From Anaerolineales bacterium (GTDB taxonomy: Bacteria; Chloroflexota; Anaerolineae; 4572-78; J111), in contig JACKAT010000008.1 of assembly GCA_020634935.1 (NCBI GenBank), positions 62,001-126,000 of the forward strand: 64,000 nt of DNA. The letters run 5' to 3'. Under the pieces are notes generated by a model. That model made no database searches, was not told where the DNA came from, and was given only the letters and a program-made list of their open reading frames with translations. The translations under genes were made by a program, and so were the position numbers. Positions 36,941 through 45,367 of this stretch are shown here, piece after piece (the stretch's first letter is position 1; each line of letters begins with the position of its first letter).

Positions 36941-37948
36941 CTACGCTTGAGCCGCCTTCTCTTCCAACGCTCTAAGGACCACCTCCGGTGTAACCGGCAG
37001 GGTGGTAATCCGCACGCCGAGCGCATTGTTGATGGCGTTCACAATCGCCGGAATGGGGCAGTTGGCCGTCATCTCGCCGACGCCTTTAACGCCGTACGGG
37101 CCGTTCGACGACGGAAATTCAAGCACCACACTCTCCATCTCCGGCAGTTCCGCCGGGCCGGGCATCAGATAATCGCTGAAGTTAAGCGGGCCGTGATCGA
37201 TGGCCGGGTAGTAGGGATTGGTGGTTTCGTACAGGGCGTGGCCGATGCCCATCAACGCCCCGCCGACAATCTGCCCTTCGACCAGAGCCGGGTTGACCTG
37301 CTGACCCACTTCATAGGCGCTCTTGAGACTCAACACCTTGACCTCGCCGGTTTCGGTGTCAACCTCCACCTCGGCGACGGTGCAAGCGTGGGCCTCGGTC
37401 GAGTCGGGGTCCATTTCGCCGGTCAGGGGATCGACCTTACTTTTGGGCTTCATATAGATCCCACGTCCGGCGATGGTTTTGCCGTGTTTGAAATGCGCTG
37501 CCAAAGCCGTATCGATGACGCTGATCGACCGATCCGGCACACCTTTGACCACAATGCTGCCGTTGCCGTCCAATTCCAAATCATCCGGGCTGGCTTCCAA
37601 TTCATCGGCGGCTACATCCAGCAGGGCTTTTTTGGCCTCGTTGGCCGCCATCATCACCGCGTTGCCCACCCGATGCGTGGCTCGGCTGGCAAAGGTACCC
37701 ATACAGTGCGGCCCGGTGTCGGTGTCGGCGGTATCGATTATGACGGTGTCGAAGGGAACGCCCAGCGTCTCTGCCCCAATCTGGGCAATGACCGTTTTAA
37801 GCCCCTGGCCTAAATCGGTGCTGGAGAGAGAGATAATGAAGTTCCCGGTTGTGCTGGCGTGAATGAGCGCCTGTGAGGGATCGCCCCCCAGATTCATGCC
37901 GGTGGGGTAATTGATAGCAGCCATCCCCTGGCCTCGAACCTTAGTCAT
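36941..37948 (-). CDS. Molybdenum hydroxylase large subunit, C-terminal part (MoCo domain II)
   Basis: 335 residues corresponding to the C-terminal molybdopterin-binding domain of xanthine-dehydrogenase-family enzymes. Motifs include SLSSTDLGQGLKTVIAQIGA, GTFASRATHRVGNAV and the active-site base motif YGVKGVGEMTANCPIPAI (GVGE). In most relatives it is fused to the N-terminal part, encoded immediately upstream. The ATG at 37948 overlaps that gene's stop (ATGACTAA), behind a GGGGG stretch; an in-frame ATG at 37960 also exists. Either natural fission with translational coupling or a one-base indel in the G-run explains the arrangement. Substrate could be an aldehyde, aldose or N-heterocycle. Confidence 0.8.
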   Translation of the reverse strand: MTKVRGQGMAAINYPTGMNLGGDPSQALIHASTTGNFIISLSSTDLGQGLKTVIAQIGAETLGVPFDTVIIDTADTDTGPHCMGTFASRATHRVGNAVMMAANEAKKALLDVAADELEASPDDLELDGNGSIVVKGVPDRSISVIDTALAAHFKHGKTIAGRGIYMKPKSKVDPLTGEMDPDSTEAHACTVAEVEVDTETGEVKVLSLKSAYEVGQQVNPALVEGQIVGGALMGIGHALYETTNPYYPAIDHGPLNFSDYLMPGPAELPEMESVVLEFPSSNGPYGVKGVGEMTANCPIPAIVNAINNALGVRITTLPVTPEVVLRALEEKAAQA

Positions 37949-39311
37949 GTTGACCCCCATTTCTGTCCCAAGAATTCATTGCCAGTAGATGTTCCGGTAG
38001 CTCGTGTCCCGCCAATTTGGCTGCGGCCTGCATCGTCTCGATAAAAGTGACGTCCTCGGCCACCTTGCGGTGCGGGCGCACATCGCCATTGCGATAGGCG
38101 TTGATAAAGCGAATCGTCCACGGGTCCAGCCCCACCGTCGCGGCGATCTTGTCCATTTGCAGTTCAATAGCGAAGGAGGCCATCGTCACCCCAAAGCCTC
38201 GAAAGGCGCTGCCGGGGGTGTGGTTGGTGAAAACGCAGTGGGCATCGATATGGACGTTGGGGATGGTGTAGGGACCGGCCACATTGGCCGCGTGCTTGGT
38301 TACGGCGTATGGTGTGTGGCGGTTGTAAGCCCCGGCATCGGCATAGGAGGTGATCTGTCGGGCCACTATCCGGCCGTCTTTCATCACGCCATCCTTATAC
38401 TTCAGCCGCCAGGCGCTGCGCGGCGACGAGACCTGCATCTCCTCGGCCCGGCTGTAGATGAATTTGACCGGCCGGCCCGTTTTCATCGCGGCCAGGGTGG
38501 TAATCGGCTCGGTGATGACATCGACCTTGCCGCCGAACCCGCCGCCCACCGTGCCGCCGACAAAATGCAGCTTTTGAAAGGGGACCTGCAAAATCAGCGC
38601 GGTGTTATCCAGCGAGAAATAAAGCGCCTGGGTGTTCGTATGCACCGTCACGCGGCCGTCGGCTTCGGGCTTGGCCACACAGCCGGTGGTTTCGGTCGGC
38701 GCGTGCTCGATGGGCTTGGTATTGTAGGTTTCTTCCACAATAAAATCGGCCTGGGCGAATCCCGCTTCGACATCGCCGTAACGCACCCGACGGCAGTGGT
38801 GGCCTTCGTAGATAAAGTAGTTGACGCCCGTATCGGCGACGATAGGCGCGCCGGGTTTGAGCGCCTCTTCGACATCGAACACGGCCGGCAGTTCTTCCAA
38901 ATCGAGCTTTACTTTGGCAACCGCCTCCAGGGCTGCTTCCTCCGTTTCGGCCAAAATAGCCGCTATCGGCTCGCCCTGATAGCGCACTTTATCGACGGCC
39001 AGCACCGGTTCGTCGTCGGGTCCCACGCCGATCAAACACAAAATGGTATAGATATTTTTAGGGACATCCCGATGAGTCAGCACCCGCACGAAGCCGGGTA
39101 CCTTTTCGGCTTCGGAAAAGTCGATGCCGTTAATTTTGGCGTGGGGGACGGGACTGCGGACCATCTTTAAATGCAGCATACCCGGATAGTGAACATCGCC
39201 AACAAATTTGGTGGTTCCGGTGACGTGGCCCATACCGTCTCGGCGCGGCACCGATTGGCCCACCACACGATATTTCTTTTCCGCCGCTTTTTCCAAAACA
39301 TTAGCGCCCAT
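37941..39311 (-). CDS. Molybdenum hydroxylase large subunit, N-terminal part
   Basis: 456 residues covering the a/b-hammerhead domain (GTTKFVGDVHYPGMLHLKMV) and MoCo domain I (GGTVGGGFGGKVDV, KFIYSRAEEM, AFRGFGVTMASFAIELQMD). It stops at 37941 just before the position where family members continue into MoCo domain II. AGGAGG precedes the ATG. It overlaps the 2Fe-2S subunit gene by 11 bases, as expected in a tightly coupled operon. Confidence 0.85.
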   Translation of the reverse strand: MGANVLEKAAEKKYRVVGQSVPRRDGMGHVTGTTKFVGDVHYPGMLHLKMVRSPVPHAKINGIDFSEAEKVPGFVRVLTHRDVPKNIYTILCLIGVGPDDEPVLAVDKVRYQGEPIAAILAETEEAALEAVAKVKLDLEELPAVFDVEEALKPGAPIVADTGVNYFIYEGHHCRRVRYGDVEAGFAQADFIVEETYNTKPIEHAPTETTGCVAKPEADGRVTVHTNTQALYFSLDNTALILQVPFQKLHFVGGTVGGGFGGKVDVITEPITTLAAMKTGRPVKFIYSRAEEMQVSSPRSAWRLKYKDGVMKDGRIVARQITSYADAGAYNRHTPYAVTKHAANVAGPYTIPNVHIDAHCVFTNHTPGSAFRGFGVTMASFAIELQMDKIAATVGLDPWTIRFINAYRNGDVRPHRKVAEDVTFIETMQAAAKLAGHELPEHLLAMNSWDRNGGQHD

Positions 39312-39789
39312 TTTGGCCTCCTTTTAGTGCTTGCGCCGCCGCTTCGACCGCCTCGATAATGGCGGTGTAGCCGGTGCAGCGGCAAATATTGCCGGAAATG
39401 GCCTCGACAATCTCCTCACGGGAGGGGGTGGGATTGCGATCCAACAGGGCTTTGGTGGTTAAAATCATGCCCGGCGAACAGTAACCGCACTGCACCGCGT
39501 AATGGTCGAAAAATGCACGTTGAACCGGGTGCAGCCCGTCGATAGGCGTCAATCCTTCTAGCGTAGTGACCTGCTGGCCGGCCACATCTTCCGCCGGCAG
39601 TAAACAAGACAACACCGGTTCGCCGTTGAGCAGCACGGTGCAACTGCCGCAGCCGCCTTGCCGGCAGCCGGTTTTGGTGGCGGTGTGGCCTAACTGCTCC
39701 CGCAGCACCACTTGCAGCGTGGTCAACGGTTTGACCATCACCTCGGTTTCTCGTCCGTTGAGCGTAAAGCTGACAACTTTGGAAGCCAT
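39301..39789 (-). CDS. Molybdenum hydroxylase 2Fe-2S subunit
   Basis: 162 residues with the plant-type cluster motif TGCRQGGCGSCTVLLNG plus C62-type LSCLLPA, and the second cluster QCGYCSPGMILT with NICRCTGYTAI. Both clusters have full cysteine sets, so this subunit should pass electrons from the molybdenum site to FAD. It overlaps the large-subunit gene and starts 1 base after the FAD-subunit gene ends. Confidence 0.95.
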   Translation of the reverse strand: MASKVVSFTLNGRETEVMVKPLTTLQVVLREQLGHTATKTGCRQGGCGSCTVLLNGEPVLSCLLPAEDVAGQQVTTLEGLTPIDGLHPVQRAFFDHYAVQCGYCSPGMILTTKALLDRNPTPSREEIVEAISGNICRCTGYTAIIEAVEAAAQALKGGQNGR

Positions 39790-40620
39790 TTATTGCTCCT
39801 GTTCCATAATTTGAGTGAGGACCCGCTCCAAGATGACTCTGACCATCCTTTGCCGATACCAGCCGCTGGCCACAGCATCGCTGGGCGGATCGACCGTTTC
39901 CGCAGCCGCCTGCGCCGCCGCCGTGATTGTTTCCCCATTGAGCGGCTGGCCAACGAGCATTTTTTCGGCGGGGATGGCCCGTACCGGCGTGGCGGCGACG
40001 CCGTTCAGAGCAATCGAGGCCGCGGTTACGCTGTCGCCGTCTCGCGTGATGTGAGCGGCGATGGTCACCACGGCGGGGGTGTTATAAGCCCGACGGCCAA
40101 ATTTATGATAAACGGTTTGGCCGGTGGGCGGCGGCACGAGAATATCGGCCAAGAGTTCTCCCGGCTCCAATTGGCGGTTCGCGGCAAAGAAATCGGCCAG
40201 CGGCAAAACACGCTCCCCGTTCCGGTTGATCACCCTCAAATCGGCATTCAGGGCCAGTAAGGCGGTGGCGACATCGCCGTAAGGGTTACGGGCAAATAAG
40301 TTACCGCCGACCGTCGCCATATTCCGCAGCGACCAGGACGCCGCGCTCCGGGCCGCTTGCGACAGCATCGGCACGCTCTCATTATTCGCTAACGTACTCA
40401 ATGTCGTCGTAGCGCCAATCGACAGCTTGCCGTTGATTGTGATGGCATCCAGTCCGACACGACGCAAGCCCATCACCTGATCGGGCAGCAGATGCCCCTC
40501 GTTCATGCGCATCATGGCGATGGTGCCGCCGGCCATTACCAGCAAATCCGGGCCGCGTTCGGCCAGCAGGGTAACGGCTTCGTCGAGTGACTCCGGTAAA
40601 AAATAGTCTTTTACAATCAC
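39790..40620 (-). CDS. Molybdenum hydroxylase FAD-binding subunit (CoxM-like)
   Basis: 276 residues. FAD-binding motifs VMAGGTIAMMRMN (degenerate AGGTxxxxxM) and NMATVGGNLFARNPYGDVA; C-terminal CO-dehydrogenase flavoprotein domain follows. I chose GTG at 40620 because AAGGAGG lies 7 bases upstream; a longer start at 40647 would read through that site. First of the three enzyme subunits after the cyclase gene. Confidence 0.9.
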   Translation of the reverse strand: MIVKDYFLPESLDEAVTLLAERGPDLLVMAGGTIAMMRMNEGHLLPDQVMGLRRVGLDAITINGKLSIGATTTLSTLANNESVPMLSQAARSAASWSLRNMATVGGNLFARNPYGDVATALLALNADLRVINRNGERVLPLADFFAANRQLEPGELLADILVPPPTGQTVYHKFGRRAYNTPAVVTIAAHITRDGDSVTAASIALNGVAATPVRAIPAEKMLVGQPLNGETITAAAQAAAETVDPPSDAVASGWYRQRMVRVILERVLTQIMEQEQ

Positions 40621-40656
40621 ATTAATACCTCCTTGTACTATGGCCACAGAAGATAG

Positions 40657-41325
40657 TTAATCGAGCAGAGCGAAAAACCGAGCCGGCGATCCTTCCGCTC
40701 CGCGAATTTTGATAAACGGCCCGAAAAATTGAAATCGTCGATCGGTGGGCAGTTTGGAAAAATTGGTGAGCTGCTGCATCAAAATCGCGCCGTTTTCCAA
40801 CACGATCTTGTGAATGATGAACTCTTCCGAGGTGAAATTGGGCAAGCGGGCGCAATATTCGCTGAAACAGTCGAAGCCGACCGCTTTGGCCCCACGATCG
40901 ATCAACCACTGGGCCGCCTCAGGGGAACAGTAGGGCGACTCCATGTAGTAGGTGGGGAAATTACCCCAGTGCTTTTCAGTCCAATCGGTGCGAACCAGCA
41001 CGATATCGCCGGGTTGAATGGCGGGTGCGTGGGTCTCCAGATCGGCCACAGAGATTTCGTGGTTAGCCTCGGCAAAGCTCAAATCGACCACCAGCGCCTG
41101 GCCAAAAACCCGGGCCAGATCGACATCGACGGCGGTTTCGCCGTCTTCCTGGACGTGCTTGGTAAAATCGACATGCGAGCCGGTGTGAAGCAGCATTTCG
41201 ATTTTGCTGGCCTGCCAAAAGCCGGGGCCGCGATGATAGCTGGTCATCTGAAATTGCAGATTGACCGACGGCGGGCTGAGGGTATCTTCGCCAATAGGCA
41301 CGGACAAATCGACAATTTGGGTCAT
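40657..41325 (-). CDS. Cyclase-family hydrolase (kynurenine-formamidase fold)
   Basis: 222-residue metal hydrolase. The signature HxGTHxD is present as LLHTGSHVDFTKH, with the downstream RTDW block (VLVRTDWTEKHWG) and VGFDCFSEY. Family members hydrolyse N-formyl amides, lactones or isatin-type rings. AAAGGAAA precedes the ATG. Between the FAH-family gene and the Mo-hydroxylase genes it could open a lactone made by that enzyme; this is inference. Confidence 0.8.
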   Translation of the reverse strand: MTQIVDLSVPIGEDTLSPPSVNLQFQMTSYHRGPGFWQASKIEMLLHTGSHVDFTKHVQEDGETAVDVDLARVFGQALVVDLSFAEANHEISVADLETHAPAIQPGDIVLVRTDWTEKHWGNFPTYYMESPYCSPEAAQWLIDRGAKAVGFDCFSEYCARLPNFTSEEFIIHKIVLENGAILMQQLTNFSKLPTDRRFQFFGPFIKIRGAEGSPARFFALLD

Positions 41326-41350
41326 AATCGTTTCCTTTACATAGTTTGAG

Positions 41351-41454
41351 CCTTCAGCTTTCAGCGTTCGGCCGTCAGCTTTAGTCTCTTTACCGGCTCA
41401 TTAAATTCACAAATCGCCACAAAAGCTGATGGCCGACAGCTAAGAGCTGAACGC
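41351..41454. repeat. Short-word hairpin
   Basis: CAGCTTTCAGCGTTCGGCCG pairs imperfectly with CGGCCATCAGC-type complement (AAAAGCTGATGGCCGACAGC). It lies between the cyclase and FAH-family genes of one operon. Confidence 0.65.
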
Positions 41455-42369
41455 TTATATAACCGAATTGCGGAGTATCCCCAAACCCTCTATCTCGACT
41501 TCGACGACATCGCCGGATTTGAGAAAAACTTTGGGCTCTCGAAACACACCAACGCCGTGGGGCGTGCCGGTGATAATCACATCACCGGGATTAAGGGTTG
41601 AAGATTGGGTAATGAAAGCGATCAGTTCGGGAATTTTGAAAATCATTTCGCCGGTGTTTGAGTCTTGCATCAACTCGCCGTTCAACCGGCAGCGGATGGC
41701 CAGATTGTGCGGATCGGCAATTTCATCGGTGGTCACCAGATAAGGCCCCAGCGGGCAAAAGGTGTCGAACGACTTACCGCGAACCCACTGGCCGTCGGAA
41801 AATTGCACATCGCGGGCGCTGACATCGTTGGCGATGGTGTAACCAGCGATATAGTCATAGGCCGCTTCAAGTGGCACATTTCGGGCAGTGCGGCCGATGA
41901 CCAGAGCCAATTCAGCCTCATAATCAACCTGCTGGCTGACATCTGAGTTCAAGGTAATCGATTTTTCGGGACCAATAAGGGTCGAAGGAAATTTGGCGAA
42001 CAGCAGCGGTCGCTCCGGCACCGCGACGCCCTGCTCGCGGCAGTGGTCGTGATAGTTGAGACCAACACAGACGATTTTACTGGGATTAGGCACGGGAGCC
42101 ATGATTTCGATGTCCGAGAGGTGGTGGACAAACGGCTGTTCGATGATATTAGGCAGCGATTTAACCCAGGCGATAACATCAGTGACGATCGGCCAAATCG
42201 TATCACTATCGGCCAGCAGTGACATCATATCGGTTGAAATTACAATGGAGGTGGCCTCATTATGCTGCTGTTGAAAGGCGAGAGCCGCCTGGGGTAAATT
42301 AATAATGACCTTGTCTAACAGTACACCAATGTAAGTTGTTCCGCGATGAACATAGGTTGTCAGTTTCAA
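41455..42369 (-). CDS. Fumarylacetoacetate-hydrolase-family protein
   Basis: 304 residues. The FAH core is clear: KIVCVGLNYHDHCREQGV, then VDYEAELALVIGRTARNVP with the metal-binding glutamates, GYTIANDVSARDVQ, GKSFDTFCPLGPYLVTTDEI and GDVIITGTPHGVGVFREP. Members hydrolyse acylpyruvates or dehydrate 2-keto-3-deoxy sugar acids (as in archaeal pentose oxidation). The start is TTG at 42369 with AAGGAG 7 bases upstream; the apparent upstream extension is only translation of an inverted repeat. Confidence 0.88.
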   Translation of the reverse strand: MKLTTYVHRGTTYIGVLLDKVIINLPQAALAFQQQHNEATSIVISTDMMSLLADSDTIWPIVTDVIAWVKSLPNIIEQPFVHHLSDIEIMAPVPNPSKIVCVGLNYHDHCREQGVAVPERPLLFAKFPSTLIGPEKSITLNSDVSQQVDYEAELALVIGRTARNVPLEAAYDYIAGYTIANDVSARDVQFSDGQWVRGKSFDTFCPLGPYLVTTDEIADPHNLAIRCRLNGELMQDSNTGEMIFKIPELIAFITQSSTLNPGDVIITGTPHGVGVFREPKVFLKSGDVVEVEIEGLGILRNSVI

Positions 42370-42398
42370 TGACGGTCTCCTTATGAAGTTAAAATTCT

Positions 42399-42448
42399 GG
42401 AGCAGCCAAGCTTGCTTTGTCAACGGTCAAAGTAAACTTTGGCGCTCC
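42399..42448. repeat. GGAGC...GCTCC inverted repeat, copy 2
   Basis: GGAGCAGCCAAGCTTGCTTT ... GTCAAAGTAAACTTTGGCGC followed by TCC. It lies between the FAH and FadR-type genes. Confidence 0.8.
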
Positions 42449-42470
42449 CGCAAATCTGGGTCTGAAAGGA

Positions 42471-43202
42471 TTATTCCCCAGACATTTTAGGCAGCGAGGC
42501 GACCAACTTGGCCTGCACGTTATTGAGATGTTGCAGCATCGCCGCTTGAGCCGCCTCCGAATCTTTGGCCTCCAAGGCGGCGACAATCGCTTGATGATCG
42601 GCCAGCGACTGCTCGCGAATACCGTCGAGTTCCGTCGTTCGGGTACGGCTGGCTCGGGCCAAATGGTTAACGGAGTCGAAAATTCGAGTTAGAATCGGGT
42701 TTTGAGCAATTTCGGTGATCTTTTTATGTAGATCGACATCAACTTCAAGAAACGCCGCCGGATCGGCGACGGCTTGTTCGGAGCGAGCCAGGTTGGCTTT
42801 TAATTCGGTAATATTTTCGGCGGTGATCCGTTTCGCCGCCAGGCCAATGATGCCGACCTCAAGGATTTTGCGGGCTTCGAACAGTTGAAGCAGCGTCGAG
42901 TCATCCAATGCCAGCACCAAAGACAACTGCTCAACCAGCAGCTCCGGGTCCAACGACGAAACGTAGGTGCCGTCGCCCTGCCGAATCTCCAACACATTCA
43001 TCATCGACAACGCCCGCAGTCCCTCCCGCAATGAAGGCCGGCTGACCTGCATCATCGCCGCCAATTCTCGTTCCGGGGGCAGTTTATCGCCGGCCTTAAG
43101 CTGCTTTTCTTTCAGCAGAGTCATCAACCGCCGGGCGATCATCTGCCACAGCGGTTCTTTTTCAAATGTCCCAAACTTTGTGGTTAAATTTTGTTCGATC
43201 AT
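42471..43202 (-). CDS. FadR/PdhR-type GntR regulator
   Basis: 243 residues. Winged helix LKAGDKLPPERELAAMMQVS and RPSLREGLRALSMMNVLEIR is followed by an FCD ligand domain with conserved acids and histidines (FLEVDVDLHKKITEIAQNP, LADHQAIVAALEAKD). It sits inside block 2 between the FGGY kinase and FAH genes. A perfect FadR-class operator lies 17 bases upstream of its start, so it probably represses its own transcript and the genes after it in response to a catabolic intermediate. Confidence 0.9.
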   Translation of the reverse strand: MIEQNLTTKFGTFEKEPLWQMIARRLMTLLKEKQLKAGDKLPPERELAAMMQVSRPSLREGLRALSMMNVLEIRQGDGTYVSSLDPELLVEQLSLVLALDDSTLLQLFEARKILEVGIIGLAAKRITAENITELKANLARSEQAVADPAAFLEVDVDLHKKITEIAQNPILTRIFDSVNHLARASRTRTTELDGIREQSLADHQAIVAALEAKDSEAAQAAMLQHLNNVQAKLVASLPKMSGE

Positions 43203-43218
43203 AGGTCAACAGGCCAAA

Positions 43219-43229
43219 TGGTCAGACCA
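43219..43229. promoter_or_regulatory. GntR/FadR-class operator
   Basis: TGGTCAGACCA is a perfect palindrome around a central A and matches the TGGTNNNACCA consensus of PdhR/LldR-type regulators. It lies in the gap between the kinase and the FadR-type gene. Confidence 0.7.
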
Positions 43230-43284
43230 ATTTATCTAAACTATAACCAGACAGGATGAGAATGTCAAATCAAACCGGATAAGT

Positions 43285-44781
43285 TCAACGCCGTTCAAAC
43301 TCGGCCAATTGGTGAGCGATGGCGCTGAGGTGGCGATCAGCCTCGCGATAAATCTCAAACAGGTCGTTGTAAATTACGTGTCGTCGAGTATCCGGCTCCA
43401 GCCGTCTCTCGATTTTGACCAGCGGTTGAATCGAGGCCGGATCGAGATCGAAAAAGCCTGCCGCCACCCCGGTAATCAAGGCCGCGCCAAAAGCCGCATC
43501 CTGCTCGACCGGCAGCAGCAAGGTCTCACCCAGCACATCACATACCATTTGCGACCAAAGTTGGCTTTTCGATCCGCCGCCAATGAGACGATACTCTTGA
43601 TAAGTCAGGCCAATCTCGGCCAACCCCGCGATGGCATCCCGCAGGGCAAAAGCCACCCCTTCGAGCGCGGCGCGGGTAAAGTGGGCCTGGGTGTGGCGCA
43701 TCGTGGCGCCAATGAAGTTAGCCCGTAGCCGATCATCCCAATGGGGCGCCCACTCGCCCAGAAGGTGAGGGTGAAACAGCAACCCTTCACTGCCGGGCGC
43801 AATTTGTGCCGCCGCGGCGTCCATTTCGGCAAAGGAGGGCTGCCGCCACAGGTTATCGCGCAGCCAGCGTGGCACCGTCGCCGCCGATTTGGTGCCGCTG
43901 CCGGGATACCATAATCCATCGATGATGTGCCGGTAATTGAGAATACGCAGATCGTCGATAGGCGTCGGGTTGACCACGGCCAAGCGACCGACGCTGGCCA
44001 GTTTGACCATCCCCTGCCCCGGCTGCAACAAGCCGGAGCCAAAGACCTCGGCCACCGTATCGGTCGTGCCGGCGATAACGGGAGTCCCCGGCGCTAGTCC
44101 TGTGTCCGCCGCGCCTTGTTGGCTCACCGTCGAGACGACCTCCGTCGGGTGAACAATTCGAGGTAAAGCATTGTCCGGCAACCCCAAATCGCGGTAGAAA
44201 TCGGGCAGCCAGGTCTCGGCCACCGGATCAAACAGCAGTGTACCGGCGGCGTCGATCGAGTCGGTTATATAGTCCGGTGCCAGCCGGTGCCGGACGTAAT
44301 CTTTTTGAAAAAGGATACGCTCAACTTTCTGCCAAACCTCGAACTCGTTGTCTTTGACCCACAGCAACTGCGGCCAGGTCCACAGTGGCGTCACCGAGTT
44401 TCGCGCCTGGCGTTGAACCCGATCCCCCCAGTCAGCCAAAATTTGTTGGCACTGCGGACCGCTGCGTTGATCAAAGGTGAGGATGCATGGCCGTAGCGGC
44501 CGATCCTGATGATCGAGCAACACCGTATTGTGGGTTACCGCCACCAGACCAACCATCGCGATCTGATCAGCCGTTATCCCCGCCTGGGCAATAACCCGGC
44601 GCGTGGTTTGGGCAAAAGCAGCGTACCAATCGTCGGGATTTTGTTCCACCCAACCCGGTTGAGGATAAGCGGTCGGGTACTCGGCTCCAACGCTGGCCAC
44701 CACCTGCCCGGAATTATTGAGAATAAGGGTTTTGCAACTGCCGGAACCGAGATCGCTGGCCAGAATATAGGATTTAGACAT
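43285..44781 (-). CDS. FGGY-family carbohydrate kinase
   Basis: 498-residue sugar kinase phosphorylating a ketose, aldonate or polyol. N-terminal phosphate loop SDLGSGSCKTLILNNSGQVV, substrate region VAVTHNTVLLD and ILTFDQRSGPQC, C-terminal FGGY signatures GSEGLLFHPHLLGEWAPHWD and RLIGGGSKSQLWSQMVCDVL. AAGGAG precedes the ATG. First gene of block 2, divergent from the ABC transporter operon. It is not a close duplicate of the xylulokinase at 60 kb: the MHG-type motif is THN here. Confidence 0.87.
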   Translation of the reverse strand: MSKSYILASDLGSGSCKTLILNNSGQVVASVGAEYPTAYPQPGWVEQNPDDWYAAFAQTTRRVIAQAGITADQIAMVGLVAVTHNTVLLDHQDRPLRPCILTFDQRSGPQCQQILADWGDRVQRQARNSVTPLWTWPQLLWVKDNEFEVWQKVERILFQKDYVRHRLAPDYITDSIDAAGTLLFDPVAETWLPDFYRDLGLPDNALPRIVHPTEVVSTVSQQGAADTGLAPGTPVIAGTTDTVAEVFGSGLLQPGQGMVKLASVGRLAVVNPTPIDDLRILNYRHIIDGLWYPGSGTKSAATVPRWLRDNLWRQPSFAEMDAAAAQIAPGSEGLLFHPHLLGEWAPHWDDRLRANFIGATMRHTQAHFTRAALEGVAFALRDAIAGLAEIGLTYQEYRLIGGGSKSQLWSQMVCDVLGETLLLPVEQDAAFGAALITGVAAGFFDLDPASIQPLVKIERRLEPDTRRHVIYNDLFEIYREADRHLSAIAHQLAEFERR

Positions 44782-44988
44782 GGAAATCTCCTTGGGTAAA
44801 ACGGCTCAAACAATTCTTTTTATTATTCTTGCCAGGTTCAATATTTTGGGTAAACTCAATAAGTGTCAACGTCTATTATCCATAATTTACCGCTTGTTGA
44901 TAATTTCAACTAATTACTCATAACTACCCACGCAAAATCGACTGACCATCGCCCTATTTATGTCAATCCTTAAATCTAAGGAGATTCT

Positions 44989-45018
44989 ATGACAGAATTG
45001 ACTGCATCGACCAAATAA
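44989..45018 (+). CDS. Possible nine-residue leader peptide
   Basis: ATG...TAA encoding MTELTASTK, preceded by AAGGAG at ideal spacing. It lies upstream of the ABC operon's best promoter, so it cannot be a leader unless an earlier promoter exists. It may be a chance ORF or relic. Confidence 0.25.
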   Translation: MTELTASTK

Positions 45019-45058
45019 CTCATTTTTTGAGGAGAATTACGATTCCAGAAAAATTTAT

Positions 45059-45076
45059 ATACATCCTGTATACAGC
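45059..45076. promoter_or_regulatory. Candidate GntR operator 2
   Basis: ATACATCCTGTATACAGC lies within a perfect TATACA-N3-TGTATA palindrome (45058-45072). It shares 15 of 18 bases with the site downstream of the gntR promoter. A half-site TTATACATGG follows at about 45101-45110, next to the -35 box. Confidence 0.6.
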
Positions 45077-45113
45077 GACCACACAAGCAATATGTCAAAG
45101 TTATACATGGATT

Positions 45114-45142
45114 TTGACTAACCAAAATTTTCGTGCTACCAT
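45114..45142 (+). promoter_or_regulatory. Candidate promoter of the ABC transporter operon
   Basis: TTGACT at 45114-45119, a 17-base spacer and TACCAT at 45137-45142. It leaves an untranslated leader of about 220 bases before the binding-protein gene. Confidence 0.5.
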
Positions 45143-45367
45143 CTCCACGGCATCTAGAGCGTCACTTCTTAATGCATACTGCTTGCTGGCTACTTCCGCC
45201 TGATTGGGTCAAAAATCCAAGCTATTGAAATTGAAATTATTTAGAGGGAGGTGATATAAATCTAAAGAGGCCACCGGCTGTATCCCCTATTTAATTGCAT
45301 GCACCACACTTAACAAAGATGAAATAACTTTCAATGAAGAATGAATTTGCTTTCAAGGAGGAAGAAT

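Larger units (their letters stand above)
44782..45367. other. Divergent regulatory region between kinase and ABC operon
   Basis: 586 bases, AT-rich. It contains a nine-codon mini-ORF (44989-45018), a GntR-type palindrome (45059-45076), a promoter (45114-45142), and a long leader before the transporter start. An SD-like AGGGAGGTGAT near 45244 is not followed by a usable ORF. Confidence 0.6.

Noticed and set aside
36941..37862. Plus-strand frames over the molybdenum hydroxylase genes
   Set aside because: Minus-strand products have complete family motifs; plus-strand products match nothing known.
42370..42423. N-terminal extension of the FAH-family protein
   Set aside because: It reads through the GGAGC...GCTCC repeat; the TTG at 42369 has AAGGAG at ideal spacing.
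44989..45018. Mini-ORF as an attenuation leader
   Set aside because: The best promoter lies downstream of it and no alternative terminator/antiterminator pair is visible; kept only as a low-confidence feature.
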